The notes beneath the pieces were generated by a model, which worked only from the letters and a program-made list of their open reading frames with translations, searched no databases and had not been told where the DNA came from. 64,000 nucleotides of DNA, taken from assembly GCF_014648915.1 (NCBI RefSeq), contig NZ_BMSA01000004.1, forward strand, positions 1-64,000, read 5' to 3'. Below, piece after piece: positions 42,560 to 51,534 of the stretch. Each line of letters starts with the position of its first letter. Within the stretch, counting starts at the first letter, position 1. Made by a program: the position numbers and the translations under genes. This DNA is from Streptomyces phaeofaciens (GTDB lineage: Bacteria; Actinomycetota; Actinomycetes; Streptomycetales; Streptomycetaceae).

Positions 42560-43843
42560 TCACGCCTCCGTCGAAGAGGCCGCCGAGGCCCGGCGGGAGG
42601 GCGGTGCGGCCGCCGGAAGCTCCCGCAGCGTACGGACGGGGGAACAGAAGACCGGGAGGAAGGCGCAGGCCATGCACAGGGCACCCGCCCAGACCGCCGT
42701 CCGTACGCCTGCCGCCTGGCCGACGACGCCGCCGAGCGCGGAGCCGATCGCCAGGGCACCGGTGAGCATGAACCGGAAGGTGGCGTTCATCCGGCCGAGC
42801 AGCCGGTCCGGGGTCAGATGCTGCCGCAGGGCGACACCGAGGACGTTGTCGATGCCCGTCTTGGTCATCGTCGCGAGCCACCCCGCGCCGGCCACCCACA
42901 CCCACGGTCCGTCACCGACGAGCGCGACGGCGAGTGCGGCGGGTGCGAACCAGAGGCCGGCCCATCCCAGGGTGCGACCGTGGCCGAGGCGGGCGGCGAG
43001 GCGGTGGGCGAGGCCGGCGCCGAGCAGGATGCCCAGGCCGCCGGCCGCCCAGTACGTCCCGAGCGCTCCCGGGGACAGGCGCAGTTCGCGGATGAACAGC
43101 ACGGGCAGTACGGAGTTGATCATCTGTGCGCCGAGGTTGGTGAGGGTCGCGGTGAGGGCCAGCGCGCGCAGCTCGCGGTTGCCGAGAACGTGGCGCAGCC
43201 CTTCGGCCGTCTCGGCTCGCAGCCGGCGCCGGTCGGCCGACGCGACCGCCGGAGCCCGTCGCCGCTCGATGCCGGTGAGACCGACGGCGGAGGCCAGGTA
43301 GGCGAGGGCCCCGCCGAGAATCGCGAGGGGGGCCGTGAACAGCTGGACCAGGAAGCCGCCCGCGCCACGGCCGGCGATGTTGGCGCCGGCCATCAGGCTC
43401 ACGACGGCCGCGTTCGCCGGTACCAGGCGGTCACGGCCGACCAGTTGGGGCAGCACGCTCTGCGAGCCGACGTCGAAGAACACCGTGGCGCATCCGTTCA
43501 GCAGCACCACCGCGTACATCTGAGGCAGCGACAGAACGCCGAGCCACCAGGCGACGGGGAGGGAGGCGAACAGCACGGCGCGGGCCGCGTCGGCGGCCAC
43601 CAACACCCTGCGGGCGGGCAGGCGGTCCACCCAGACACCCGTCGGCAGGCCGATGAGGAGGAAGGCGGCGGTGGACAGCGCGGCCAGCGCGCCGGCCTGG
43701 CCGGGTCCCGCGCCGAGGGCGGTGACGGCGAGCAGCGGGATGGCGACGTAGCCGACGTTGCTGCCGAGGTGACTGAGGGCGCTTGCGGCGAAGAGCACAC
43801 GGAAGTCATGTGTCCGCCAAGGGGATTGAGGTGCTCGGGTCAT
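42560..43843 (-). CDS. Major facilitator superfamily efflux transporter
   Basis: A 427-residue transporter with about twelve hydrophobic helices, starting RTHDFRVLFAASALSHLGSNVGYVAIPL. The DRLPARR loop between helices 2 and 3 matches the MFS motif, and GRMNATFRFM is typical of the enterobactin exporter EntS/macrolide efflux-like group. It likely exports a drug or metabolite. The gene is divergent from an ArsR-type regulator across only 56 bp, a common repressor-exporter arrangement, so expression is probably induced by the exported compound. Confidence 0.92.
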   Translation of the reverse strand: MTRAPQSPWRTHDFRVLFAASALSHLGSNVGYVAIPLLAVTALGAGPGQAGALAALSTAAFLLIGLPTGVWVDRLPARRVLVAADAARAVLFASLPVAWWLGVLSLPQMYAVVLLNGCATVFFDVGSQSVLPQLVGRDRLVPANAAVVSLMAGANIAGRGAGGFLVQLFTAPLAILGGALAYLASAVGLTGIERRRAPAVASADRRRLRAETAEGLRHVLGNRELRALALTATLTNLGAQMINSVLPVLFIRELRLSPGALGTYWAAGGLGILLGAGLAHRLAARLGHGRTLGWAGLWFAPAALAVALVGDGPWVWVAGAGWLATMTKTGIDNVLGVALRQHLTPDRLLGRMNATFRFMLTGALAIGSALGGVVGQAAGVRTAVWAGALCMACAFLPVFCSPVRTLRELPAAAPPSRRASAASSTEA

Positions 43844-43899
43844 GACCGGTACCGTGCGCGGCCGCCCACCGCCCCGCCTACTGATTTACTCTTGGCTAA

Positions 43900-44910
43900 A
43901 TGATCGAGATCAGGCTCGGCCTGGAGGACGTGGTCCGGACCCGCTTCGCGATCTCCCCGTTGTGGGAGGCGGTGGCCAGTGTGCGCGTGCTCAAGGGCGC
44001 GGACGAACACGGTCTGCATCGCACCTGGGCCGAACGGGTACGCCCGCAACTGGCGGCGTCGAACGTCGACTTCGGCCCGCTGTTCGACCTCGTGCCGGTA
44101 CCCACCCGCTCCCCCTGGTCCGGCCACGTTCCCGGGTTCATCTGCCCGCCGCCCACGACACCGCTGCCGTCGCTGGATGTGGAGCTGGCCACCGTCCGGG
44201 CCACCCCACCGGCGCTGCTGCGCACGACGGCCGAGGTTCCGCCCGCGCGGATGGCGGCGCTGCGCGCCGACCCGGCGACCGAACTCGGGCGGTTGGCCGA
44301 TGTGTTGCAGGCTTACTGGGATCTGGCCCTGGCCCCGTACTGGTCGCGGATCCTCACCCTGCTGGAGGACGACATCCGCTACCGCGTCGGCCGGCTGGCC
44401 GAAGGCGGTGCCCAGCACCTGTTCTCGGACCTCGACCCGCAGGTCACCTGGGCCGCGGGCACACTGCATCTGAAGCACCGCACCGTGCACGGAGCGCGCC
44501 GACTCGACGGCAGTGGCCTGCTGCTGGTGCCGTCCGCCTTCGTGTGGCCCCGCGTGTTCTCGGTACTCACCGAGCCGTGGCAGCCCTCGCTCCGCTACCC
44601 GCCACGCGCCGTCGGCACGCTCTGGCACACGCGGCCCGCGACCGTGTCCGACGCCCTGGCCGGCGTGCTGGGCCGCTCACGCGCCACCATCCTGGCCGCG
44701 CTGACCGCACCCGCCTCGACCACCGGCCTGGCCCGCCGGACCGGGCTGACTCCCGGTGGCGTCTCCCAACACCTCACCGCCCTGCGCACCGCGGGCCTCG
44801 TCAGCGCCCACCGTGCGGGAAGAGAGGTGCTGTACGCGCGTACGCGGGCCGGAGAGACGGTCGTGGAGGCCGCGGGCGCGGGGGCACCGGCGTCCACGTC
44901 CCCTGCGTGA
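43900..44910 (+). CDS. ArsR-type winged-helix regulator with DUF5937-like N-terminus
   Basis: A 336-residue regulator. Residues 1-240 form a Streptomyces-typical sensor region (IRLGLEDVVRTRFAISPLWEAVASVRVL at the start, YWSRILTLLEDDIRYRV in the middle). Residues 250-325 are an ArsR/SmtB winged helix: LGRSRATILAALTAPASTTGLARRTGLTPGGVSQHLTALRTAGLVSAHR. No CxC metal motif is visible, so it is probably not a metal sensor. It is divergent from an MFS exporter and is its likely repressor. The 3' end carries a 47-bp duplication that covers the stop codon. Confidence 0.88.
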   Translation: MIEIRLGLEDVVRTRFAISPLWEAVASVRVLKGADEHGLHRTWAERVRPQLAASNVDFGPLFDLVPVPTRSPWSGHVPGFICPPPTTPLPSLDVELATVRATPPALLRTTAEVPPARMAALRADPATELGRLADVLQAYWDLALAPYWSRILTLLEDDIRYRVGRLAEGGAQHLFSDLDPQVTWAAGTLHLKHRTVHGARRLDGSGLLLVPSAFVWPRVFSVLTEPWQPSLRYPPRAVGTLWHTRPATVSDALAGVLGRSRATILAALTAPASTTGLARRTGLTPGGVSQHLTALRTAGLVSAHRAGREVLYARTRAGETVVEAAGAGAPASTSPA

Positions 44911-44983
44911 GCGGGTCACGGGATCCGATCCGGGCGGCGTCCACGGCCCCTGCCCGAGCCGGTCGCGGGATCCGGTCCGGGGG
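44891..44983. repeat. 47-bp imperfect direct duplication at the ArsR-type gene 3' end
   Basis: The unit starting CGTCCACG at 44891 is followed by a second copy at 44938, with about 40 of 46 positions identical. The first copy includes the last codons and stop of the regulator, and the second fills the gap before the amidohydrolase stop. Confidence 0.8.
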
Positions 44984-44985
44984 CG

Positions 44986-45969
44986 TCACGGACCTGACGC
45001 GGCGCCGGTCGGCCGCACTCCGAGTGCGAACAGCGCGGCCGCGTTGTCGTGGCACACGCGCCGCAGCCACGCGTCTCCGAGGCCGAGCCGCTCCAGTGCG
45101 TGGAGCTGATGCACGTACGGATAGGGGATGTTGGGGAAGTCCGAGCCGAGCAGGACGCGGTCGCCGAGGCCGGCCAGCCGGGGCAGGGCGTGGCGGGGGA
45201 ACGGCATGAGCCGCTCGGTGAAGTCGGTGAACACCATCGTCGTGTCCAGCCGCACTTCCCCGTACCGCTCGGCGAGGCCGAGGAACTCCTCGTGCTCGGG
45301 CATGCCCATGTGCGCGACGATCAGCCGCAGCCGGGGATGCCGTGCCAGCACCCGCGCGATCGGCTCGGGGCCGGTGTGCTTGCCCGGCGCGGGTCCGGAT
45401 CCGCAGTGGATCACCACGGGGATCCCTGCCTCGGCGAGCAACCCCCATGCCTGATCGAGGAGTTCGTCGGCGGGATCGTACGCACCGACCTGGACATGTG
45501 CCTTGAAGACGCGTGCGCCCGCCTCGACGGCCTCGCGGACGTACGCCTCGACGCCCCGCTCGGGGTAGAGGGTGGCGGTGTGCAGACAGTCGGGGGTGCG
45601 GCGGGCGAAGTCGGCCGCCCAGCCGTTCAGCCACGTGGCCATGCCGGGCTTGTGCGGGTAGAGCATGGCGGTGAAGGCGCGCACCCCGAACTCGCGGAGC
45701 CGGGCCGTCCGTTCCGCCTCCTCCTCCCGGTAGGTGATCGGCCACTCGACCCCACCGGTCAGCTCTCCGAGCGCGTCGAAGTAGTCCCAGACCTTGCGCA
45801 GGACGCGCTCGGGCATGAAGTGCGTGTGCACGTCGACCAGCCCCGGCAGACCGAGCCGCCCCCAGAAGCGGCGGACCTCTTCGGCCTCCTCACCCGGAGG
45901 CACGTCCCTCACCGGAGCGGGTTCGGCGGAGCGACCGGGGTCGGCGGGTGCCATGCGGTGATCGTTCAT
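44986..45969 (-). CDS. Amidohydrolase (metal-dependent TIM-barrel hydrolase)
   Basis: A 327-residue member of the amidohydrolase_2 family. The first metal motif is DVHTHF (about residues 46-51); later ligands appear in VIHCGSGP and LIVAHMGMPEHEEF, and the last aspartate in LLGSDFPNIPYP. Relatives include decarboxylases (ACMSD-type) and lactonases acting on ring-cleavage products. I use ATG 45969, though GTG 45978 is also in frame; neither has a clear ribosome site. Single gene; the substrate cannot be named. Confidence 0.9.
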   Translation of the reverse strand: MNDHRMAPADPGRSAEPAPVRDVPPGEEAEEVRRFWGRLGLPGLVDVHTHFMPERVLRKVWDYFDALGELTGGVEWPITYREEEAERTARLREFGVRAFTAMLYPHKPGMATWLNGWAADFARRTPDCLHTATLYPERGVEAYVREAVEAGARVFKAHVQVGAYDPADELLDQAWGLLAEAGIPVVIHCGSGPAPGKHTGPEPIARVLARHPRLRLIVAHMGMPEHEEFLGLAERYGEVRLDTTMVFTDFTERLMPFPRHALPRLAGLGDRVLLGSDFPNIPYPYVHQLHALERLGLGDAWLRRVCHDNAAALFALGVRPTGAASGP

Positions 45970-46196
45970 GTCATCCACGATCGACCCGGGTGAGGCGGCT
46001 GGTCCACTCCCCCGTGCCTCGGATCCGTGAGTGATCCGTCACCCGACCCGACGGGTGCGGCGAGAACAAAGGGCTCGGCGGGTCGGGCCGATGCTCCGCG
46101 CCGCATCGCAGTGTCCCGAAGTGGAACCTCGGACATCTGTTCGCCATCAAGCAGGTGAACGGACTGAGCTGTACGAACGGCATGGGGTGGCACGCG

Positions 46197-47054
46197 GTGG
46201 ACTGGCGGATCAGGGGGGCGGCGCTCGCCTGCCTCCTTCTCACGACGGGCTTGGCGACGGGTTGCGCACCCGAATCACGCGCGGCCTCCGATTCCCCTCC
46301 CGCCACCGCGGGCCCCTCCGCACCGGCCGCGGGCCCTTCCGAAGACGCGGCGGATGCACGGGCCGCGACCGAGGCGGCCTACCGCAAGTGGGGCATCGAG
46401 CCGCTGGCGGCACCGCCCTCGCCGCCGTCGACCAAGCCGGCGGGCCGGCGGACGGACGGCGGCGAGGTGCCGGTGATCAGCGAGATACCCACCCAGGAGA
46501 AGATCGTCTTCCTCACGTTCGACGACGGCGCCGAGAAGGACCCGGAGTTCGTGACGATGATGCGGGAGCTGAAGATCCCGTTCACGATGTTCCTCACCGA
46601 CTCCGCCATCCGAACCGACTACGGCTACTTCGAGCGGCTCCAGGGGCTCGGCGACGGCGTCCAGAACCACACCCTCACGCACCCGAACCTGCCCACCCTG
46701 AGCGCCGACGCCCAGCGGCAGGAGATCTGCGGCCAGCAGGAGAAACTGAAGGACCGCTACGGCACCGCACCCCGGCTGTTCCGTCCGCCCTACGGCAACT
46801 GGAACGAGAACACCCGGGCCGCCGCCGCGAGCTGCGGCATCGAGGCGATCGTCCTGTGGCGCGAGTCCATGCAGATCAAGAACATGCAGTACCAGCGCGG
46901 CGACGAGAAGCTCCACCCGGGCGACATCGTTCTGGCCCACTTCCGCGGACCCTCCGAGCTCAAGGGCACCTCGATCACCGAGATGACGACGAACCTGCTG
47001 CGCCACATCCAGGAACAGGGGTTCACGGTGGCCCGGCTGGAGGACTACCTGTAG
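46197..47054 (+). CDS. Polysaccharide deacetylase lipoprotein (NodB domain)
   Basis: A 285-residue lipoprotein deacetylase. The lipobox LATGC lies at about residues 19-23 after a short positive and hydrophobic stretch, then an Ala/Pro-rich spacer leads into the NodB domain. Motif 1 is TFDDGAEKD (catalytic Asp and metal Asp), motif 2 NHTLTHPNL (metal histidines), motif 3 RPPYGNWNE, and a late LAHF. It should deacetylate cell-wall or other glycans outside the cell. Starts at GTG 46197 (GGGGTGG upstream), ATG 46182 and GTG 46155 are all in frame; the first best fits the signal peptide. Confidence 0.9.
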   Translation: MDWRIRGAALACLLLTTGLATGCAPESRAASDSPPATAGPSAPAAGPSEDAADARAATEAAYRKWGIEPLAAPPSPPSTKPAGRRTDGGEVPVISEIPTQEKIVFLTFDDGAEKDPEFVTMMRELKIPFTMFLTDSAIRTDYGYFERLQGLGDGVQNHTLTHPNLPTLSADAQRQEICGQQEKLKDRYGTAPRLFRPPYGNWNENTRAAAASCGIEAIVLWRESMQIKNMQYQRGDEKLHPGDIVLAHFRGPSELKGTSITEMTTNLLRHIQEQGFTVARLEDYL

Positions 47055-47128
47055 GCGCGAGGAGACCGCAGGAAAGGCCGGACGCCCCCCGGCGGACACC
47101 GATACCCGGCAGCCGGCGGACCAGGCTG

Positions 47129-47917
47129 TCAGGGCAGCCGTACGGCCTCGATCTCCGGGTCGTCCAGGAGGGCTGCGACGAGCGCCGCGGGGCCGGCGAC
47201 CTTGGTGGCCCACAGGTCGTAGTCGGTGCAGAGGACCCAGGAGCGGTCCTCGGCCCAGAGGTTGGACGGGCTGAAGTCCACTTCGGGGTTGTCGTACAGG
47301 ATCGGGGCGTCGCCGAGTCGGCCGGTGCGTACGTGCGGGTTCTCGAAGTCGGCCGCTCCGAGCGTGAGCGGGCTGTAGTAGGCCAGACAGCGGGTGTCCG
47401 CGCCCGCGGGGCTGTGCTCGGTGAGGACGGCGATCAGCCGGTTCCAGGTCTCGCGGTCCAGGCTGCCCTCGGTCGGCGGGTGGATGCCGAGCGGCCAGCT
47501 GCCGTGCTTCCTGACCGAGGGGAAGCAGCGGAAGGAGGGAAGGAGCCCGTCGGGGACCCGAGGATCTCCGGTCCGCCGCGCGAGCTCCGCCCAGCGCAGC
47601 CGGCGCCAGCCACGGCCCGGATGCTCGGCGCGGCCCAGGCCGCCTCCGGTGGCGACCCCCACGGCGTCGAGATCGATACCCGCGACGACGAGGGGCTCGG
47701 CCCTTCCGTCCGCAAGGCGGGCCTGGTGGTACTCGTGGTGCGACACATCGGTCGGGCCCCGCTCGTGCTCGTACATGGCGTTGAGCACCCAGACCGCGTC
47801 CGGCGACGCCGGTGGCATGAACCCGGTCAGCCCGTCGCCGCAGAGGTCCAGCAGCCAGTCGGCCGCACGGGAAGGCGTGAGCGGCCACCGCGCGGCCACG
47901 AAGGATGTGTCGGACAT
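47129..47917 (-). CDS. Conserved hypothetical protein
   Basis: A 262-residue soluble protein of unknown function. Recognisable stretches are WLLDLCGDGLTGFMPPASPDAVWVLNAMYE, PSVRKHGSWPLGIHPPTEGSL and ADFENPHVRTGRLGDAPILYDNPEVDFSPSN. There is no signal peptide, membrane helix or known catalytic motif. It begins at ATG 47917, where the conserved-looking part starts; the longer frame to 48559 overlaps the next gene. It is convergent with the deacetylase gene. Confidence 0.72.
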   Translation of the reverse strand: MSDTSFVAARWPLTPSRAADWLLDLCGDGLTGFMPPASPDAVWVLNAMYEHERGPTDVSHHEYHQARLADGRAEPLVVAGIDLDAVGVATGGGLGRAEHPGRGWRRLRWAELARRTGDPRVPDGLLPSFRCFPSVRKHGSWPLGIHPPTEGSLDRETWNRLIAVLTEHSPAGADTRCLAYYSPLTLGAADFENPHVRTGRLGDAPILYDNPEVDFSPSNLWAEDRSWVLCTDYDLWATKVAGPAALVAALLDDPEIEAVRLP

Positions 47918-48106
47918 CCGGCCATGATTCCATCCTGCGTCCCTGAACAGTGGTGGTGCCGCGGCGGCAGCGTTCGGCGGGCTCGGCATCCCCCGCGGTG
48001 GCGCCGCGCGGGCGCCGTAGGCTGACTCCCGCCCGCCGAGACGATGTGTCGTCTCGTGACGCATCGAGGCCGGGCCACCGGTCCTCGTCACCGAGGAGAG
48101 CACCTG

Positions 48107-48691
48107 ATGACGTTCCGGGAGCACATGGCGCGGATGACGGTACGCGCCCTGGCGGAGTTCCCCGAGGAGGCGACCCGCGGGATCTACGCCGTCACGTTCC
48201 GGATCGACAGTGTCGACCAGGACCCGCGCTTCCCCTATCTGGCGATCGGCTACAACACCGAGGCGGAGGTGGCCCGGTTGCTGGCGGAACCGAACCCTCC
48301 CGAGCCCTGGGAGGCGCGCTGGAGCTACGCGTATTTCCCTCCGTCGGGGCTGGAAGGGATCCGTATCGCCGGCCACCACCGCGAACACGACCCGGACGGC
48401 GCCGCCCTGCACCGCCGCGAGGCGACGGCGCAGGGCCTGTGGTACGAGGACGACGACGAACTCCCCGACGCGGAACGGGACATGCGCGACGAGCACCTCG
48501 ACGAGGAGTTCCATGCCCTCTGCGTGGACCTGGCGCGGCACCTGCACACCGGCCACCACATCGCCGCACGACTGGGACGGCCGGTGCCCGTGATCCTGTA
48601 CGACATGTTCCGGCCCGACGAGATGTTCACCCTGACCGGGGAAGCCAACCCCACCGACCTGGTGGCGGAGTTCCTGCTCACCGCAGAGTGA
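48107..48691 (+). CDS. Conserved hypothetical protein
   Basis: A 194-residue acidic soluble protein. It begins TFREHMARMTVRALAEFPEE, contains FPYLAIGYNTEAEVARLL and a Glu/Asp-rich middle (YEDDDELPDAERDMRDEHLDEEF), and ends DMFRPDEMFTLTGEANP. I do not recognise a family. ATG 48107 has GAGGAGAG upstream. Its last 14 bp overlap the converging end of the sigma-factor gene. Confidence 0.75.
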   Translation: MTFREHMARMTVRALAEFPEEATRGIYAVTFRIDSVDQDPRFPYLAIGYNTEAEVARLLAEPNPPEPWEARWSYAYFPPSGLEGIRIAGHHREHDPDGAALHRREATAQGLWYEDDDELPDAERDMRDEHLDEEFHALCVDLARHLHTGHHIAARLGRPVPVILYDMFRPDEMFTLTGEANPTDLVAEFLLTAE

Positions 48692-49574
48692 GCGCGGTCT
48701 CGGATGCGACGCGGGTCAGCTTCTCCGGGTTGCGGACGTAGTAGACACCCGTGATGAGGCCGTCCTCGACACGCATGGCCATGACGCCGTCGATCTCGCC
48801 GTCCAGGCACAGGGCCAGTGCCGGGTTGCCGTTGACCACGGTGGGTTCGCAGGTGATCGTGGCCTCGTGCCTGCTGGACCCGCCGAGGTAGTAGCGGACC
48901 AGCTTGTCGGCGCCGACGACCGGCCGCAGCGCGGCCCGCTTCAGGCCGCCGCCGTCGCTCATCAGGACGACGTCGGGGGCGAGCACGTCCAGCAGACCTT
49001 GCGGGTCCCGGGTGTCGAGCGCGCGCCGGAACGACTCCACCGCCGCCCGGGCCTCGCTCGGGGAGACCGTCTTCCGCGGGCGGCGGGCGTCGACGTGCCG
49101 GCGGGCGCGGTGGGCGATCTGGCGGACGGCGGCCGGGCTCTTGTCGACGGCGGCCGCGATCTCGTCGTAGCCGACGTCGAAGACCTCGCGCAGCACGAAC
49201 ACCGCCCGCTCGGTCGGTGCCAGCGTCTCCAGGACGAGCATCAGGGCCATCGACACGCTCTCGGCCAGCTCGACGTCCTCGGCCACGTCCGGTGTGGTGA
49301 GCAGCGGCTCGGGCAGCCAGGGGCCGACGTACGCCTCCCTGCGGCGCTTCATCGTGCGCAGCCGGTTGAGTGCCTGGCGGGTGGTGATCCGGACCAGGTA
49401 GGCGCGTCGGTCGCTCACCCGGTCCAGGTCGACCTCGACCCAGCGCAGCCAGGTCTCCTGGAGGACGTCCTCGGCGTCGGCGGCCGAGCCGAGCATCTCG
49501 TAGGCGACGGTGAAGAGCAGGTTGCGGTGGGCGAGGAACGTCTCGGTCGCCGGGTCAGTGGTGGCGTCGGTCAT
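48678..49574 (-). CDS. ECF41-type sigma factor with SnoaL-like C-terminal domain
   Basis: A 298-residue sigma factor. Regions 2 (HRNLLFTVAYEMLGSAADAEDVLQETWLRW) and 4 (LAPTERAVFVLREVFDVGYDEIAAAVDKSPAAVRQ) fill the first 165 residues. A SnoaL/NTF2-like domain follows (about 175-290), ending with the YYVRNPEKL motif diagnostic of ECF41, where this domain acts in place of an anti-sigma factor. The ECF41 group usually sits beside an oxidoreductase, decarboxylase or epimerase gene, and here an FAD oxidoreductase lies directly upstream on the same strand. Start ATG 49574 with GGAGAGG before it. Confidence 0.93.
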   Translation of the reverse strand: MTDATTDPATETFLAHRNLLFTVAYEMLGSAADAEDVLQETWLRWVEVDLDRVSDRRAYLVRITTRQALNRLRTMKRRREAYVGPWLPEPLLTTPDVAEDVELAESVSMALMLVLETLAPTERAVFVLREVFDVGYDEIAAAVDKSPAAVRQIAHRARRHVDARRPRKTVSPSEARAAVESFRRALDTRDPQGLLDVLAPDVVLMSDGGGLKRAALRPVVGADKLVRYYLGGSSRHEATITCEPTVVNGNPALALCLDGEIDGVMAMRVEDGLITGVYYVRNPEKLTRVASETALTLR

Positions 49575-49697
49575 GTCTTGGCCCCTCTCCTTCATGGCCG
49601 GCCCCGCGACGGGCGGCGTTCAAACGTGCGTCCACGGCAGGATCGCTTTTCCTCGGCGGCCGTTCGGCAGCCGGCCGGATCGGTCACGAGGGCCTGG

Positions 49698-50894
49698 CTA
49701 GACTGCCCGTTCGACGGTGGCCGACGCCTCTCGGCGCCCGCCCCGCAGCAGTTCCTTGCGGTGGTCGCCCTTGGGCCAGGTGTGCGCACCGGGCTTGCGT
49801 GCCTCGGTCGTCAGATGCTTGACGCTGAAGTTGCAGGAGAGCTCCTTGAGTTTCGCGCCCGCGCGGCCGCCGACGTAGAGCCTCATCGCGGTGTCGTCCT
49901 TGTGGGCGAACTGGAAGACTCCGGCGCGGCGCCCCAGGCTGACGCACATGGCGGGGAACGACAGGTCGACGGGTGCGGGCCGCACACCCGCGATGCGGGC
50001 GAGCACCGTGTCGGCGGCGTGGGCGCCCAGGCAGCCCGCGGCGTACGCGCTCATCCGGAACGGCAGGTCCGACGGGGCCGCCGAGTCCCCGGCGGCGACG
50101 ATGCGCTCGTCGTCCACGCTGGTCAGCGTCTCGTCCGTGAGCACGCGCCCCACCGTGTCGGTGCTCAGTCCGCTGCGCGCGGCCAGGTCCGGGACGCCGA
50201 AGCCGACGGTCCAGACGGTGAGCCCGCTCGGCACCTCACGGCCGTCGTCGAGGTGCACGGCGTCGCGGGTCACCGCCGTGACCTTGGTGCCGGGCCCGTC
50301 GAGCACGGTCAGCCCGAGCCCGGCCAGCCGCCGGGAAGCCGTCCTTCGGGCCCGGGGATGCAGGTACGGGCCGAGATCGCCTCCGCAGACGAGGGTCACC
50401 CGGCGGCCCCGCTCCGCGAGCTCTGCGGCGGTCTCGATGCCGGTCGGTCCGCCTCCGACGACCGTCACCGGGGTCGTCGCGGGCGTGGCGTCGAGGACGG
50501 ACCGCAGTTGCCGCGCCGTCTCCAGGGTGGCCATCGGGTGGGCGAACTCGGTCGCCCCGGGCACGCACGGGGCGGCGTTGCCGCTGCCCGCCGCGTAGAT
50601 CAGGTAGTCGTAGCCGACCGTGCCCCCACGCGCCGGCTCGACCTGGCGCCCGGCCGCGTCGATCCGTGTCACGGTCTCGACCACCAGCCGTACGCCGTCG
50701 GCCAGGACCTCGCGGTAGTCGACCACCGCGTCGTGGGAGCCGCCCACCAGCTGGTGGAGGCGGAGCCGCGGGACGAAGGCCGGGCGCGGGTTGATCAAGG
50801 TCACGGTCACGTCGTCGCGCTGCGTCAGCCGGTTCGCGGCCATGACGCCGGCGTATCCGCCGCCGATCACGACAACTTCGGTGTTCCCGGTCAT
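49698..50894 (-). CDS. FAD/NAD(P)-dependent oxidoreductase, ECF41 partner
   Basis: A 398-residue pyridine nucleotide-disulfide oxidoreductase or NADH dehydrogenase II-like flavoprotein. The FAD-binding GGGYAGV is at about residues 11-17, a second Rossmann motif VTVVGGGPTGIETAAELAE at about 140-160 binds NAD(P)H, and VAAGDSAA carries the conserved Asp. There are no redox-active CxxxxC cysteines, so a disulfide-reductase role is unlikely. It is transcribed ahead of the ECF41 sigma gene with 123 bp between, and its promoter matches the ECF41 consensus. Role in redox stress is inferred. Confidence 0.92.
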   Translation of the reverse strand: MTGNTEVVVIGGGYAGVMAANRLTQRDDVTVTLINPRPAFVPRLRLHQLVGGSHDAVVDYREVLADGVRLVVETVTRIDAAGRQVEPARGGTVGYDYLIYAAGSGNAAPCVPGATEFAHPMATLETARQLRSVLDATPATTPVTVVGGGPTGIETAAELAERGRRVTLVCGGDLGPYLHPRARRTASRRLAGLGLTVLDGPGTKVTAVTRDAVHLDDGREVPSGLTVWTVGFGVPDLAARSGLSTDTVGRVLTDETLTSVDDERIVAAGDSAAPSDLPFRMSAYAAGCLGAHAADTVLARIAGVRPAPVDLSFPAMCVSLGRRAGVFQFAHKDDTAMRLYVGGRAGAKLKELSCNFSVKHLTTEARKPGAHTWPKGDHRKELLRGGRREASATVERAV

Positions 50895-50927
50895 GGTGTC
50901 TCCTCCGGTTCAGGGGTTCGCCCTCGA

Positions 50928-50954
50928 GACACCGCGCGGCCGATTCCTGTGACA
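50928..50954 (-). promoter_or_regulatory. ECF41-type promoter for the oxidoreductase gene
   Basis: On the minus strand TGTCACA (50948-50954) is followed after 16 bp by TGTC (50928-50931), 33 bp before the ATG at 50894. As I recall it, ECF41 promoters have TGTCACA-N16-CGTC, so the match is nearly complete. It links the sigma factor to its neighbour and indirectly to its own gene by readthrough. Confidence 0.75.
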
Positions 50955-51052
50955 ACAAGTGATGCAGGTCACTCAACGGCCGGGGTGGCTCCCACGAGGC
51001 GTGGCCGGGGGGCCGGGCGGCGAGCATGTGCCCCGGGGGCCGGACGAGGGGG

Positions 51053-51368
51053 TCAGTGCGCCGTGGGCTCGGGGGCGGCCGGTTCCGTCGCGGGGACGAG
51101 GCGGAAGAGACGGGCCACGGCCCTCCCGGCGAACGCCATGACGACGAGGAACACCACGTAGAACGGGACCACGGCGGCGACGTCGGCCAGGCTGTCGCCG
51201 AGCTGGGGAACCTGGGAGGCGACGACGGTCAGCAGGGTCGCGGCCATCAGGGGCACCAACGTGGTGATCGCCGCGTCGGAGACCCTCCGCCCGGCCGGGA
51301 GCCGCCCGGCCGAGGAGCCCGCCCGCGGCCAGCGCCGCCAGACAGACCGCGACCTGGTGGTGTTCCAT
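51053..51368 (-). pseudogene. Remnant of an ACR3/BASS-type arsenite permease
   Basis: From ATG 51368 a frame reads MEHHQVAVCLAALAAGGLLG, a typical permease N-terminus. Another frame then reads LPAGRRVSDAAITTLVPLMA, VASQVPQLGDSLADVAAVVP and FYVVFLVVMAFAGRAVARLF, typical of the last third of this family, ending at an early stop after FRLVPATE. The middle 180 or so residues and the C-terminal helices are missing. I read this as a decayed permease gene with an internal deletion and a truncated end. The family call comes from recalled sequence patterns. Confidence 0.6.
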
Positions 51369-51534
51369 CCGCTCGACCAGGCTCCGCGGCCCCTGCTCCG
51401 GCACGCCCACTGCCCCTGCCCCTGCTTCCTCGACCCGGGTGCGGCCCGCTCCGGTGGCAGGGCGCCCCTCCAGCCTCACAGGTCACTCCGTCCGTTTCCT
51501 CTCCGCCCGAGGGCGGAGAGGAGACGGACACCGC

